Assembly: GCF_016924645.1 (NCBI RefSeq)
Contig: NZ_JAFFJV010000011.1
Location: forward strand, 62,001-126,000
Reading direction: 5' to 3'
Length of the DNA: 64,000 bases
From: Rufibacter psychrotolerans
Lineage (GTDB): Bacteria > Bacteroidota > Bacteroidia > Cytophagales > Hymenobacteraceae
Position 1 is the stretch's first letter, and the number at the start of each line of letters is the position of its first letter. The translations under genes and the position numbers were made by a program. Shown piece after piece: positions 35,424 to 42,415 of the stretch. A model generated the notes under the pieces. It saw only the letters and a program-made list of their open reading frames with translations. It was not told the origin of the DNA and ran no database searches.

Positions 35424-35885
35424 TTACCCTGCTGTAGGGTTGGCTTCAAAGCCTTTGTCGGGGGGGAGGTTGGGTTGCAGAGCGGCGGCAACGGCCAATT
35501 GGTCGCAGCGTTCGTTCTCGGGATGGCCGGCGTGGCCGCGGACCCACACAAATCTCACCTGGTGCTGGCGGTAAATTTTCAGGAAACGCTGCCACAGGTC
35601 TGGGTTGGCCTTGCCGCTGAAGCCTTTCTTCTCCCAGCCAAACACCCAGCGCTTCTCCACCGCGTCTACCACGTACTTTGAGTCGGAGTAAATGGTCACG
35701 GGAATGCCAGGCCGGGTAATGGCCTCCAGGCCCACAATCACGGCCAGGAGCTCCATGCGGTTATTGGTGGTCTTTCTAAAGCCTTCGCTCAGTTCTTTCA
35801 CGTGCGGGCCGTAGCGCAGAATCACGCCGTAGCCACCGGGACCCGGGTTGCCCCTGGAGGCACCATCGGTAAAAATCTCTATCAA
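35424..35885 (-). CDS. rnhA: Ribonuclease HI
   Basis: The 153-residue enzyme has '[22 protein letters not shown]' (first catalytic Asp), '[16 protein letters not shown]' (Glu), '[12 protein letters not shown]' (Asp) and '[18 protein letters not shown]' (His and last Asp). It cleaves RNA in RNA-DNA hybrids. I propose a TTG start at 35885: the family begins exactly here, there is no nearby ATG, and a perfect -7 box at 35908-35915 would start the transcript about 16 bases upstream. The ATG at 35972 would lie outside that transcript. Confidence 0.93.
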   Translation of the reverse strand: MIEIFTDGASRGNPGPGGYGVILRYGPHVKELSEGFRKTTNNRMELLAVIVGLEAITRPGIPVTIYSDSKYVVDAVEKRWVFGWEKKGFSGKANPDLWQRFLKIYRQHQVRFVWVRGHAGHPENERCDQLAVAAALQPNLPPDKGFEANPTAG

Positions 35886-35907
35886 AATGTGCTTGGTTAG
35901 TCTGCCG

Positions 35908-35915
35908 CAAAAATA
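35908..35915 (-). promoter_or_regulatory. -7 promoter box of rnhA
   Basis: TATTTTTG on the minus strand exactly matches TAnnTTTG and supports the TTG start at 35885. Confidence 0.55.
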
Positions 35916-36111
35916 CCCAATGCCCGGCAAGCGGCGGCGGTGCGCGAAGATTATTTTCCAACATAGAGCCAAACCTTATGCAAGGCCCGCTGTTTCAGCC
36001 CTCATTTTCCAAAATCGGGCCCAAAACCTTACGCTATTAAAAGGGAAGTATCCAATCGGAGGTGGGCTCCCCAAACAGGTTTCCCCAATCTTCCAATTCT
36101 TCGGGCTTTCT

Positions 36112-36159
36112 CCATCACCCATTCAATCATTCACTCATTCAAGCATTCTCCCATTCGAT
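36112..36159. repeat. Octamer-period degenerate array E
   Basis: Six 8-base words of the type CATTCAnn (cattcaat, cattcact, cattcaag, cattctcc, cattcgat after an imperfect first unit). Confidence 0.75.
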
Positions 36160-36160
36160 T

Positions 36161-36196
36161 CAGGCCTGGTTTTCCCGAAAGGGCCTGGAAACAGCG
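36161..36196. repeat. Nested palindromic repeat, copy 8
   Basis: CAGGCC / GGCCTG arms flank TTTTC...GAAA and end in GGAAACAG. It abuts the stop of the marC-like gene. Confidence 0.6.
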
Positions 36197-36769
36197 TTAG
36201 AAGCTCACGTGCGTCTTGAACAGTTTAATGGCGATGGCCAGCAGGATTACCCCGAAGACTTTGCGGAGCACCTCGGTGCCGTTCTGGCCCAGTTTCCGCT
36301 CCAGCCAGTTAGAGCTCTTGAGCACGATGTACACAAACAGCAGGTTCAGGATGATGCCCACCAGCACGTTGGGGAGCGCGTAGGCCGCCCGGAGCGAGAG
36401 TAGGGTGGTCATGGTGCCGGCGCCCACAATGAGGGGAAACGCCAGGGGCACAATGGAACCGGTCTTGGTGTCGGGGTTGGAGTGGAACAGGTGAATGCCC
36501 AGCACCATCTCCATGCCAATGAGAAAGATAATGATGGCTCCGGCCAGGGCGAACGACTGAAAATCAATCCCGAAGAGCTTCAGGATGGCATCGCCCAGGA
36601 ACAGGAAGGCAATCATGATGGCCCCGGCTACCAAGGTCGCCTTCTCAGACTGGATCACCCCCTCGCGCCGCCGCAGCTCAATGATGATGGGAATAGACCC
36701 CAGAATATCAATGATGGCAAACAAGATCAGGCTAACAGATACAATCTCTTTAAGGCTGAATTGGAACAT
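36197..36769 (-). CDS. MarC family (UPF0056) membrane protein
   Basis: The 190-residue protein has six hydrophobic segments: 'SLKEIVSVSLILFAIIDILGSIPIIIELRR', 'FALAGAIIIFLIGMEMVLGIHLF', 'SIVPLAFPLIVGAGTMTTLLSL' and a C-terminal 'VFGVILLAIAIKLFK'. MarC-family proteins are inner-membrane proteins of unknown function; the antibiotic-resistance link in the name is historical. The copy is full-length. Confidence 0.9.
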   Translation of the reverse strand: MFQFSLKEIVSVSLILFAIIDILGSIPIIIELRRREGVIQSEKATLVAGAIMIAFLFLGDAILKLFGIDFQSFALAGAIIIFLIGMEMVLGIHLFHSNPDTKTGSIVPLAFPLIVGAGTMTTLLSLRAAYALPNVLVGIILNLLFVYIVLKSSNWLERKLGQNGTEVLRKVFGVILLAIAIKLFKTHVSF

Positions 36770-36809
36770 AGGGCGTCAATTTCAACGTGAACGTAGGTTG
36801 GGCGCGAAA

Positions 36810-37871
36810 TTAGTGATAATGGGCAGAAATGAAATTACGGAGCACGTCATATTCTGCGTCGGCAATGGCCGGGAAATTGGCGATCCGGAACGTGCTCTTG
36901 GCCCAGGGGCCGTAGCCGTTGCCCAGCGTGATGCCCTGCGCCGCGGCGTTTCGCTTGATCTCCTGCACCCAGCGGTCTGCGCCCTTGACGGCAATCACGG
37001 TGTGGGCCCGTACCTCGGGGTTTTCCACCAGCAGCTGCATCTCGGGGTTCTCCTCCAGGAACGCGTACAGCTCCTGCGCCCGCTGCACCAGGCTTTGGTC
37101 CACGTTTTTGATGAACGGCTTGTGTTCCAGGGTGCGCCGCATGAGGTACAGGTTGAGCACGTTAGGCGTGTGCCCGGTCTGGTAATTGAGCATTTTCTCG
37201 TGCAGGAACACCAGGCTGTTGTAATGCCGGCGGTCGTTGAGGGCCTTGGCCCGGTGAATGGTGCGCGGCGAGCACACCAGCACGCCCATGCCCGCGGGCA
37301 GCCCGAAGCACTTCTGCACCGAGGCGAACCAGATATCGGCCCGGATGAACTTGAGGTTAAGGCCGGCCATGCTGGAGGTGGCGTCTACGGCCAGCAGCGG
37401 GTCTTTGAACTGGTTCTGCAGTTTGAGTAGCGTGTTCATGTTCACCTGCGTGCCGTTGGAGGTCTCGGTCTGGGTCACGCAGATCACATCGGTATCGTCT
37501 TCCACGGGCAGGTTGGGCACGTCCAGCACGTCATCCACCTCAAACGACTGGCCGTAGGCATCGGGCCTGAGGCGCTTGGCGTACTGGTACCATTTCTCGC
37601 CGAAGGCGCCGTTGTAGAGGTGCAGGCTTTTGGTGGGGGTGAGGCTCTGGGCAATGATCTCCCAGCACTCGGTGGCCGAGGAGGTGAAGAAGATGAAGTA
37701 ATCCTGCGGAATGTTCAGCTTGGTGCGCAGCAGGCCCACCAGGTCGCGCATCATCTGCACAAAGCGCTCGCCGCGGTGCGGAATACTGAGCATTCCCTCA
37801 TCATAGGCCATGGTCAGGTACTCTCTCACCTCTGGATAGACTTTGGACGGACCCGGATAGAAATTAAGCAT
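36810..37871 (-). CDS. Class V aminotransferase, SerC-like
   Basis: The 353-residue PLP enzyme starts 'MLNFYPGPSKVYPEVREYLTMAYDEGMLSIPHRGERF', with 'FTSSATECWEIIAQSL', 'CVTQTETSNGTQVNMNTL', 'AVDATSSMAGLNL' and the PLP-lysine region 'WFASVQKCFGLPAGMGVLV'. It is related to phosphoserine and alanine-glyoxylate aminotransferases; with no serine-pathway neighbour here the substrate is open. ATG 37871 is preferred over a TTG two codons upstream. Confidence 0.85.
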   Translation of the reverse strand: MLNFYPGPSKVYPEVREYLTMAYDEGMLSIPHRGERFVQMMRDLVGLLRTKLNIPQDYFIFFTSSATECWEIIAQSLTPTKSLHLYNGAFGEKWYQYAKRLRPDAYGQSFEVDDVLDVPNLPVEDDTDVICVTQTETSNGTQVNMNTLLKLQNQFKDPLLAVDATSSMAGLNLKFIRADIWFASVQKCFGLPAGMGVLVCSPRTIHRAKALNDRRHYNSLVFLHEKMLNYQTGHTPNVLNLYLMRRTLEHKPFIKNVDQSLVQRAQELYAFLEENPEMQLLVENPEVRAHTVIAVKGADRWVQEIKRNAAAQGITLGNGYGPWAKSTFRIANFPAIADAEYDVLRNFISAHYH

Positions 37872-37914
37872 GGGCAATAGGGTTGTGGTGGTGTGGTGAC
37901 GTGCACAGGCAGCA

Positions 37915-37962
37915 CCGGCCGTTTTGGGGCCATTTCAGGGAAAAGGGCCAGAAAACGGCCGG
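37915..37962. repeat. Nested palindromic repeat, copy 9 (long-armed)
   Basis: Outer arms CCGGCCGTTTTGGGGCC and GGGCCAGAAAACGGCCGG pair over about 17 bases; the inner TTTC/GAAAA loop region is intact. Confidence 0.85.
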
Positions 37963-38009
37963 AAGACGCAACCGCCTGAACTGTGCTACACGTGTAAAAC
38001 GGTGCCTGG

Positions 38010-38468
38010 TTACGCTTTGGTGTAAGTAAATCCTACCTTGTTGGGCTTCTGGCGCTCAAAGTACTGCAAGGCAAGCCGATAGCTTTCCAGCCCGAATCCG
38101 CTGATGCTGCCCTTGCACCGGCCGCCAATGTAGGTGATGTGCCGCGTGGCCTCGCGCGCGAACACGTTGGAGATGTGCACCTCTACCACGGGGGTCTCAA
38201 TGGCGGCAATGGCATCGGCCAGGGCCAGGGAGGAGTGGGTGTAGGCGCCGGCGTTGAACACAATGCCCTGGTAGGTGAAGCCCACCTCGTGCAGTTTGTC
38301 AATGAGGGCACCCTCTATGTTAGACTGGTAGTACTCCAGTTTCAGGTCTGGGAATGCCGGAATCAGGTCCTTTTCCAGGTAGTCTTCAAAAGAGCGGGAA
38401 CCGTAAATGGATTTTTCGCGGCGGCCCAGCAGGTTCAGGTTGGGGCCGTTGAGTATCAAGATTTTCAT
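38010..38468 (-). CDS. aroQ: 3-dehydroquinate dehydratase, type II
   Basis: The 152-residue enzyme has the type II signature 'MKILILNGPNLNLLGRREKSIYG', 'YYQSNIEGALIDKLHEVGFTYQGIVFNAGAYTHSSLALADAI', 'VVEVHISNVFAREATRH' and 'GRCKGSISGFGLESYRLAL'. It dehydrates 3-dehydroquinate in the shikimate pathway as a dodecamer. Divergent from xerD, with overlapping promoter regions. Confidence 0.97.
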   Translation of the reverse strand: MKILILNGPNLNLLGRREKSIYGSRSFEDYLEKDLIPAFPDLKLEYYQSNIEGALIDKLHEVGFTYQGIVFNAGAYTHSSLALADAIAAIETPVVEVHISNVFAREATRHITYIGGRCKGSISGFGLESYRLALQYFERQKPNKVGFTYTKA

Positions 38469-38518
38469 AGCGGGTAGAATTTAACCCTCTTCTAAAAAAA
38501 AGGGGCGAACAGCATGGC

Positions 38519-38526
38519 CAAATGTA
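38519..38526 (-). promoter_or_regulatory. -7 promoter box of aroQ
   Basis: TACATTTG on the minus strand exactly matches TAnnTTTG; only 9 bases separate it from the xerD box on the other strand. Confidence 0.55.
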
Positions 38527-38535
38527 CGGAATAAC

Positions 38536-38543
38536 TACCTTTG
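38536..38543 (+). promoter_or_regulatory. -7 promoter box of xerD
   Basis: TACCTTTG exactly matches TAnnTTTG. CATG at 38513-38516, 19 bases upstream, is a weak -33 candidate. Polymerase binding here would overlap the aroQ promoter. Confidence 0.55.
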
Positions 38544-38594
38544 GGCAGCACGTAGCCCTGCGCCTTTTACAGATTTCCATACCATTCTCCCCCC

Positions 38595-39494
38595 ATGAAC
38601 TGGTCAGTAAGTATAACCCAATTCCAAGGATACCTTCAGCTGGAAAAGTCCCTGTCCAGTAACTCAGTAGAAGCCTACCTGCGGGACGTGCGCAAACTGG
38701 TGCAGTACTTTGAGGTAACCCGCCAGAAGGTAGGGCCCCTGGCCGTGGAGCCCCACCACCTGCAGGATTTCCTGGAGTGGATCAATGGGTTGGGCATGAC
38801 GCCGCACTCCCAGGCCCGCACCATCTCGGGCATCAGGGCGTTCTACAAGTTCCTGATCATGGAGGAAGTGCTCAACGCCGACCCCACCGAGACCATTGAG
38901 GGCCCCAAACTGCAGCGCAAGCTCCCCGATGTGCTCAGCTACGACGAGATCACCACGCTCTTTGACGCCATTGACGTGAGCACCCCCGAGGGCACCCGCA
39001 ACAAAGCCATGCTGGAAACCCTCTACAGCTCGGGCCTGCGCGTCACCGAGCTGATTGAGCTGAAGATCACCAACCTGTACGAAGACCTGGGTTTCCTGCG
39101 CATTACCGGCAAAGGCAACAAAGAGCGGCTGGTGCCCATTGGGCGCGATGCCCTCAAATACATCAGGGTGTATCTGGACGGGGTGCGCCGGCACCAGACC
39201 ATCAAGAAAGGGCACGAGGACTTTGTGTTTGTGAACCGCCGGGGCACCAGCCTGAGCCGCGTCATGGTCTTCAACATCATCAAAGACCTGGCCGCCAAGA
39301 TTGGCCTGCAGAAGAACATCAGCCCGCACACGTTCCGGCATTCGTTTGCCACGCACCTCATTGAGGGCGGCGCCGACCTGCGGGCGGTGCAGGAAATGCT
39401 GGGCCACGAGTCCATTACCACCACCGAGATCTACACCCACCTGGACCGCGATTACCTCAAGCAAGTCATCCAGGAGTTTCACCCGCGCAGCTAA
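38595..39494 (+). CDS. xerD: Tyrosine recombinase XerD
   Basis: The 299-residue recombinase has a SAM-like N-terminal core-binding domain (1-100) and a catalytic domain with all key residues: Arg in 'LYSSGLRVTELIEL', Lys in 'ITGKGNKERLVPIG', 'SPHTFRHSFATHLIEGGADLRAVQEMLGHESITTTEIYTHLD' (His, Arg, His and nucleophile Tyr). Length and context (divergent from aroQ, no mobile element) point to the chromosomal Xer protein that resolves dimers at dif. Confidence 0.93.
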   Translation: MNWSVSITQFQGYLQLEKSLSSNSVEAYLRDVRKLVQYFEVTRQKVGPLAVEPHHLQDFLEWINGLGMTPHSQARTISGIRAFYKFLIMEEVLNADPTETIEGPKLQRKLPDVLSYDEITTLFDAIDVSTPEGTRNKAMLETLYSSGLRVTELIELKITNLYEDLGFLRITGKGNKERLVPIGRDALKYIRVYLDGVRRHQTIKKGHEDFVFVNRRGTSLSRVMVFNIIKDLAAKIGLQKNISPHTFRHSFATHLIEGGADLRAVQEMLGHESITTTEIYTHLDRDYLKQVIQEFHPRS

Positions 39495-39547
39495 GTCAAA
39501 TTGCTTACGTCCTTTTGACCACTGCCCTGAAAGGGTGCGTTTGGGGG

Positions 39548-40528
39548 CTAAAGTAGCCCAAACAGCTCAGAAGCGGCGGCAAACGGCGATTTCTGCCCCT
39601 GCGTGACCTGGTCTGCCACTGCCTGCCACTGCGCCCTGATGGCCGGGTGCTGGTAGAAACGCTCCTCCAACTGCTGCCTGATGCTGTGTTTGAGCCAGTG
39701 CAGGTTCTGTTCCTGCCGCCGCTGCTGAAAGAAGCCGTTGGCTTGGGTCTGTTGCACGTACTGCTGCACCAGGTCCCAGATAGGCGCCAGGCCGGTTTTC
39801 TCGTAGGCCGAACACACCGTCACCTGCGGGTTCCACTTTGAGGGCCCCACCGGGAACAGGTGCAGGGCACTCTGGTACTCGGCCTGGGCGCTGGTGGCAG
39901 GGGGCAGGTTAGCCCCGTCGGCTTTGGTGATGGCAATGGCATCGGCCATTTCCATGATGCCCTTCTTGATGCCCTGCAATTCATCGCCGGCCCCGGCCAG
40001 CATCAGAAGCAGGAAAAAGTCCACCATCTCGTGCACGGCCGTCTCAGACTGGCCCACGCCCACGGTTTCCACAAAGATCACGTCAAACCCGGCGGCCTCG
40101 CACAGCAGGATGCTCTCGCGGGTGCTGCGGGCCACGCCGCCCAGGGTCTTGCCCGCCGGCGAGGGTCTGATGTACGCCCGTGGGTTTGCAGACAGGGTTT
40201 CCATGCGGGTTTTGTCGCCTAAGATGCTGCCGCCGGTGCGCTGGCTGGTGGGGTCAATGGCCAGTACGGCTAGCTTGCGGCCTGGTTCCTCCAGCAAGTA
40301 ATTCCCGAAAGCCTCAATAAACGTGCTCTTGCCCACGCCCGGCACGCCCGTGATGCCCACCCGCACCGACTTGCCGGCCTGCGGCAGCACCAGCTCCATG
40401 ACCCGGTGGGCCAGGTCCTGGTCTGAAGGAAGCGTACTTTCCACTAAGGTGATGGCGCGGCTCAGGAGCACCCGGTTCCCCGACAGGACTCCGGCGGCAT
40501 ACTCGTCTGGCGAAAATCGTTTAGGCAC
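39548..40528 (-). CDS. meaB: Methylmalonyl-CoA mutase-associated GTPase MeaB
   Basis: The 326-residue G3E GTPase has Walker A 'VGITGVPGVGKSTFIEAFG', 'AVLAIDPTSQRTGGSILGDKTRM', 'IFVETVGVGQSETAVHEMVDFFLLLMLAGAGDELQGIKKGIMEMAD' and 'AITKADGAN'. MeaB loads and protects the B12 cofactor of methylmalonyl-CoA mutase, whose subunits are at 47776-52081. A palindromic repeat directly upstream contains a -7-like TACTTTTC (40549-40556). Confidence 0.96.
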   Translation of the reverse strand: MPKRFSPDEYAAGVLSGNRVLLSRAITLVESTLPSDQDLAHRVMELVLPQAGKSVRVGITGVPGVGKSTFIEAFGNYLLEEPGRKLAVLAIDPTSQRTGGSILGDKTRMETLSANPRAYIRPSPAGKTLGGVARSTRESILLCEAAGFDVIFVETVGVGQSETAVHEMVDFFLLLMLAGAGDELQGIKKGIMEMADAIAITKADGANLPPATSAQAEYQSALHLFPVGPSKWNPQVTVCSAYEKTGLAPIWDLVQQYVQQTQANGFFQQRRQEQNLHWLKHSIRQQLEERFYQHPAIRAQWQAVADQVTQGQKSPFAAASELFGLL

Positions 40529-40566
40529 TCGTTTTGGGGCTGTTTTCAGAAAAGTACGCGAAAAAT
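40529..40566. repeat. Nested palindromic repeat, copy 10, possibly carrying the meaB promoter
   Basis: The left arm CGTTTTGGGGCTG and inner TTTTC/GAAAA are intact; the right arm is worn. TACTTTTC on the minus strand lies within it, about 21 bases from the meaB ATG. Confidence 0.6.
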
Positions 40567-40634
40567 AGGAATTAGTCCTGAGTTCTGCCGGGCTTTCTGA
40601 AGGAAGGGATCAACCAGTGGGCCTAAGCCAGCGC

Positions 40635-41804
40635 TTATTTAGCCGAATTGATGGCACTGGAAGGCTGCGGCAGGTTCTGGAAGTAGAACCCCGGGAAGTT
40701 GGGCAAGCCCAGGGCGCTCTTCTGCTTGCCCAAGCTAATGCCGGCGTCTTTGTAGTCACAGGCTTCGCCCAGGGCATTAGGGTTCCTGATCACACCCAGC
40801 CAGGTGCTGGCGTTGCGGGCTACGTAAATGCGGCCGTCGGGGGCCAGTTGCAGGGCGCCTATCTTCCGGCTCATGCTCCTGGCCACCTGCTTGCCCGAGT
40901 GGATGATGGCGTCTGGCGTGCCGGCGCTCAGGTCAAACTGGAAGATGCGGGCCTCGCCGCCGGCTATGCCGTTCTTACCGCCATACAGCTTGGTGCCGTC
41001 TGGTGAGAACTCCACGCCGTAGGCTTCGTCAAACTTGCCCAGGTCTACCGCCAGGGCTAGCTTGCCGTTCTCATTGTTGAAGTCAAATACCTCGATCTTG
41101 TTCACGGCCGCCCAGGTGGCCACCGCCAGTTTGTTGCCGGTAGGCGAGGCTTTCATGTACCCAATGGTAGCGCCGTTGTCGCCGGCGTGGATGCTGCCCA
41201 GGTGGCTTTCCACGGGTTTGAACGTGATGCCGTCTGGGCTGACCAGGTAGGCGTAGAAAGCCGAGCTGTTCCAGCGGTGCGTGATCACCCAATAGTCACG
41301 GCCGTTGCGGTGCCGGATGGCGGTGAGTTTCTCGGTGACCGGCGCAAACATGAGGTTGTTTTTGGAGACCACTTCGCCCAGGCCCCCGTTGCGGCTCAGG
41401 TCAATGAGGTGGTACTGCAAGCCATGGCTCTGGCCCTGGAAGTCGGTGGTGAACAGGTAGTAAAGGTGCGAGGCCCCGGGTTTGGGCAAGATCAACGCCG
41501 ATTGGGTAGAAGACTCGTGCCCCTTCAGGGAGTCGCCGTTGGCCATAATCTGCTTGTTGCGGTTCCATACCTGCATGCCGTTGGAGTAGAACAACAGGTT
41601 GCCCAGGGCATCTGACAGCACCGCGCAGCCTTCCTCACTAAACATCTTGCCGTCTTTGAGCGGCTCAGGTTTGAATGGGTCGGCAAAGCTCAGGCCGGCA
41701 TTCTGCCCGAAGTACCAATTGATCGCTTCTTTCTGGGCCGATGCGGTAAGCGCCAGGAGTCCAAGAGGAAGCAGGAGCAACAGTTTCTTCAATCTCTTCA
41801 TCAT
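40635..41804 (-). CDS. Secreted WD40/beta-propeller-like protein
   Basis: The 389-residue protein has a signal peptide (LLLLPLGLLALTASAQ), then 'AINWYFGQNAGLSFAD', 'GNLLFYSNGMQVWNRNKQIMANGDSLKGHESSTQSALILPKPG' and 'GVEFSPDGTKLYGGKNG'. This block is the propeller that opens many Bacteroidota gliding-motility or T9SS-sorted proteins, but here it stands alone with no PKD repeats and no C-terminal sorting domain. Probably periplasmic or lipid-free secreted; function unknown. Confidence 0.8.
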   Translation of the reverse strand: MMKRLKKLLLLLPLGLLALTASAQKEAINWYFGQNAGLSFADPFKPEPLKDGKMFSEEGCAVLSDALGNLLFYSNGMQVWNRNKQIMANGDSLKGHESSTQSALILPKPGASHLYYLFTTDFQGQSHGLQYHLIDLSRNGGLGEVVSKNNLMFAPVTEKLTAIRHRNGRDYWVITHRWNSSAFYAYLVSPDGITFKPVESHLGSIHAGDNGATIGYMKASPTGNKLAVATWAAVNKIEVFDFNNENGKLALAVDLGKFDEAYGVEFSPDGTKLYGGKNGIAGGEARIFQFDLSAGTPDAIIHSGKQVARSMSRKIGALQLAPDGRIYVARNASTWLGVIRNPNALGEACDYKDAGISLGKQKSALGLPNFPGFYFQNLPQPSSAINSAK

Positions 41805-41881
41805 TCAGAAAACGATTAAGTTGCCTGAAGATTTCAAAGATTACGCCAGATATTTTTAGACCAGAAAACGGGAGGAGAGGT

Positions 41882-42082
41882 CTATTGCAAGCCAGAAGCC
41901 TTGCCTGCGGTAAGCGACTGGAAAGCGGTAAAAGAAGCCGTAGCGTACGTAGAGTCCTGGGCACTAGCCTGCAAAGGGGCAGCGTGGAAATGCAGAGGCA
42001 TGGTGATGCAACCGTCAGATACCCGGGTCACGCAACTCAGCAAGAGCATGCCTGTCAAGAAAACTGCCAACCTCTTCTTCAT
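41882..42082 (-). CDS. Small putative lipoprotein
   Basis: 66 residues: 'MKKRLAVFLTGMLLLSC' is a good lipoprotein signal with lipobox LLSC (Cys17), followed by a short mature part (about 50 residues) with no recognised domain. It lies between the propeller and the metalloprotease genes on the same strand. Coding is plausible from the signal peptide alone. Confidence 0.5.
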   Translation of the reverse strand: MKKRLAVFLTGMLLLSCVTRVSDGCITMPLHFHAAPLQASAQDSTYATASFTAFQSLTAGKASGLQ

Positions 42083-42415
42083 ACTATCACATATTTTCCT
42101 TTGAATGATACTAAAATCTCTAACTTTTACCTAAATGGAAAGGAATGCACTGGGTAATTCATAACTTGTATATATTTATAAATAATATGATCTAAATAAG
42201 ATGTTATCAGTAAAAATACCCTCAAAGCGCTCCAAACAGCGTTTGCTTCTGCCAAAATTTAACCTCTACACGTGGGTGATGGTAAATTTCTACTAGGTGA
42301 AAATGCTTAAATATTTTTGATAAATAGATGAAAAAGAGCCGGTTAAGGGCGGTAAAAACAAAAGCGCTGCCCCTTGTAAGAGGCAGCGCTTTTGCGGTAA
42401 TGGAACGGAGGAGGA
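42083..42415. other. AT-rich non-coding stretch
   Basis: No gene is seen. The stretch 42100-42360 is AT-rich. A strong terminator for the metalloprotease gene lies at its end (42360-42393). Confidence 0.55.
42360..42393 (-). terminator. Terminator of the zinc metalloprotease gene
   Basis: A perfect 12-bp stem AAAAGCGCTGCC / GGCAGCGCTTTT. On the minus strand it ends in TTTTGTTTTTA. Confidence 0.9.

Larger units (their letters stand above)
35886..36196. other. Non-coding stretch between rnhA and the marC-like gene
   Basis: Holds the rnhA promoter, a degenerate palindromic repeat (35989-36028), an octamer-period array (36112-36159) and another palindromic copy (36161-36196). No gene is seen. 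Confidence 0.6.
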
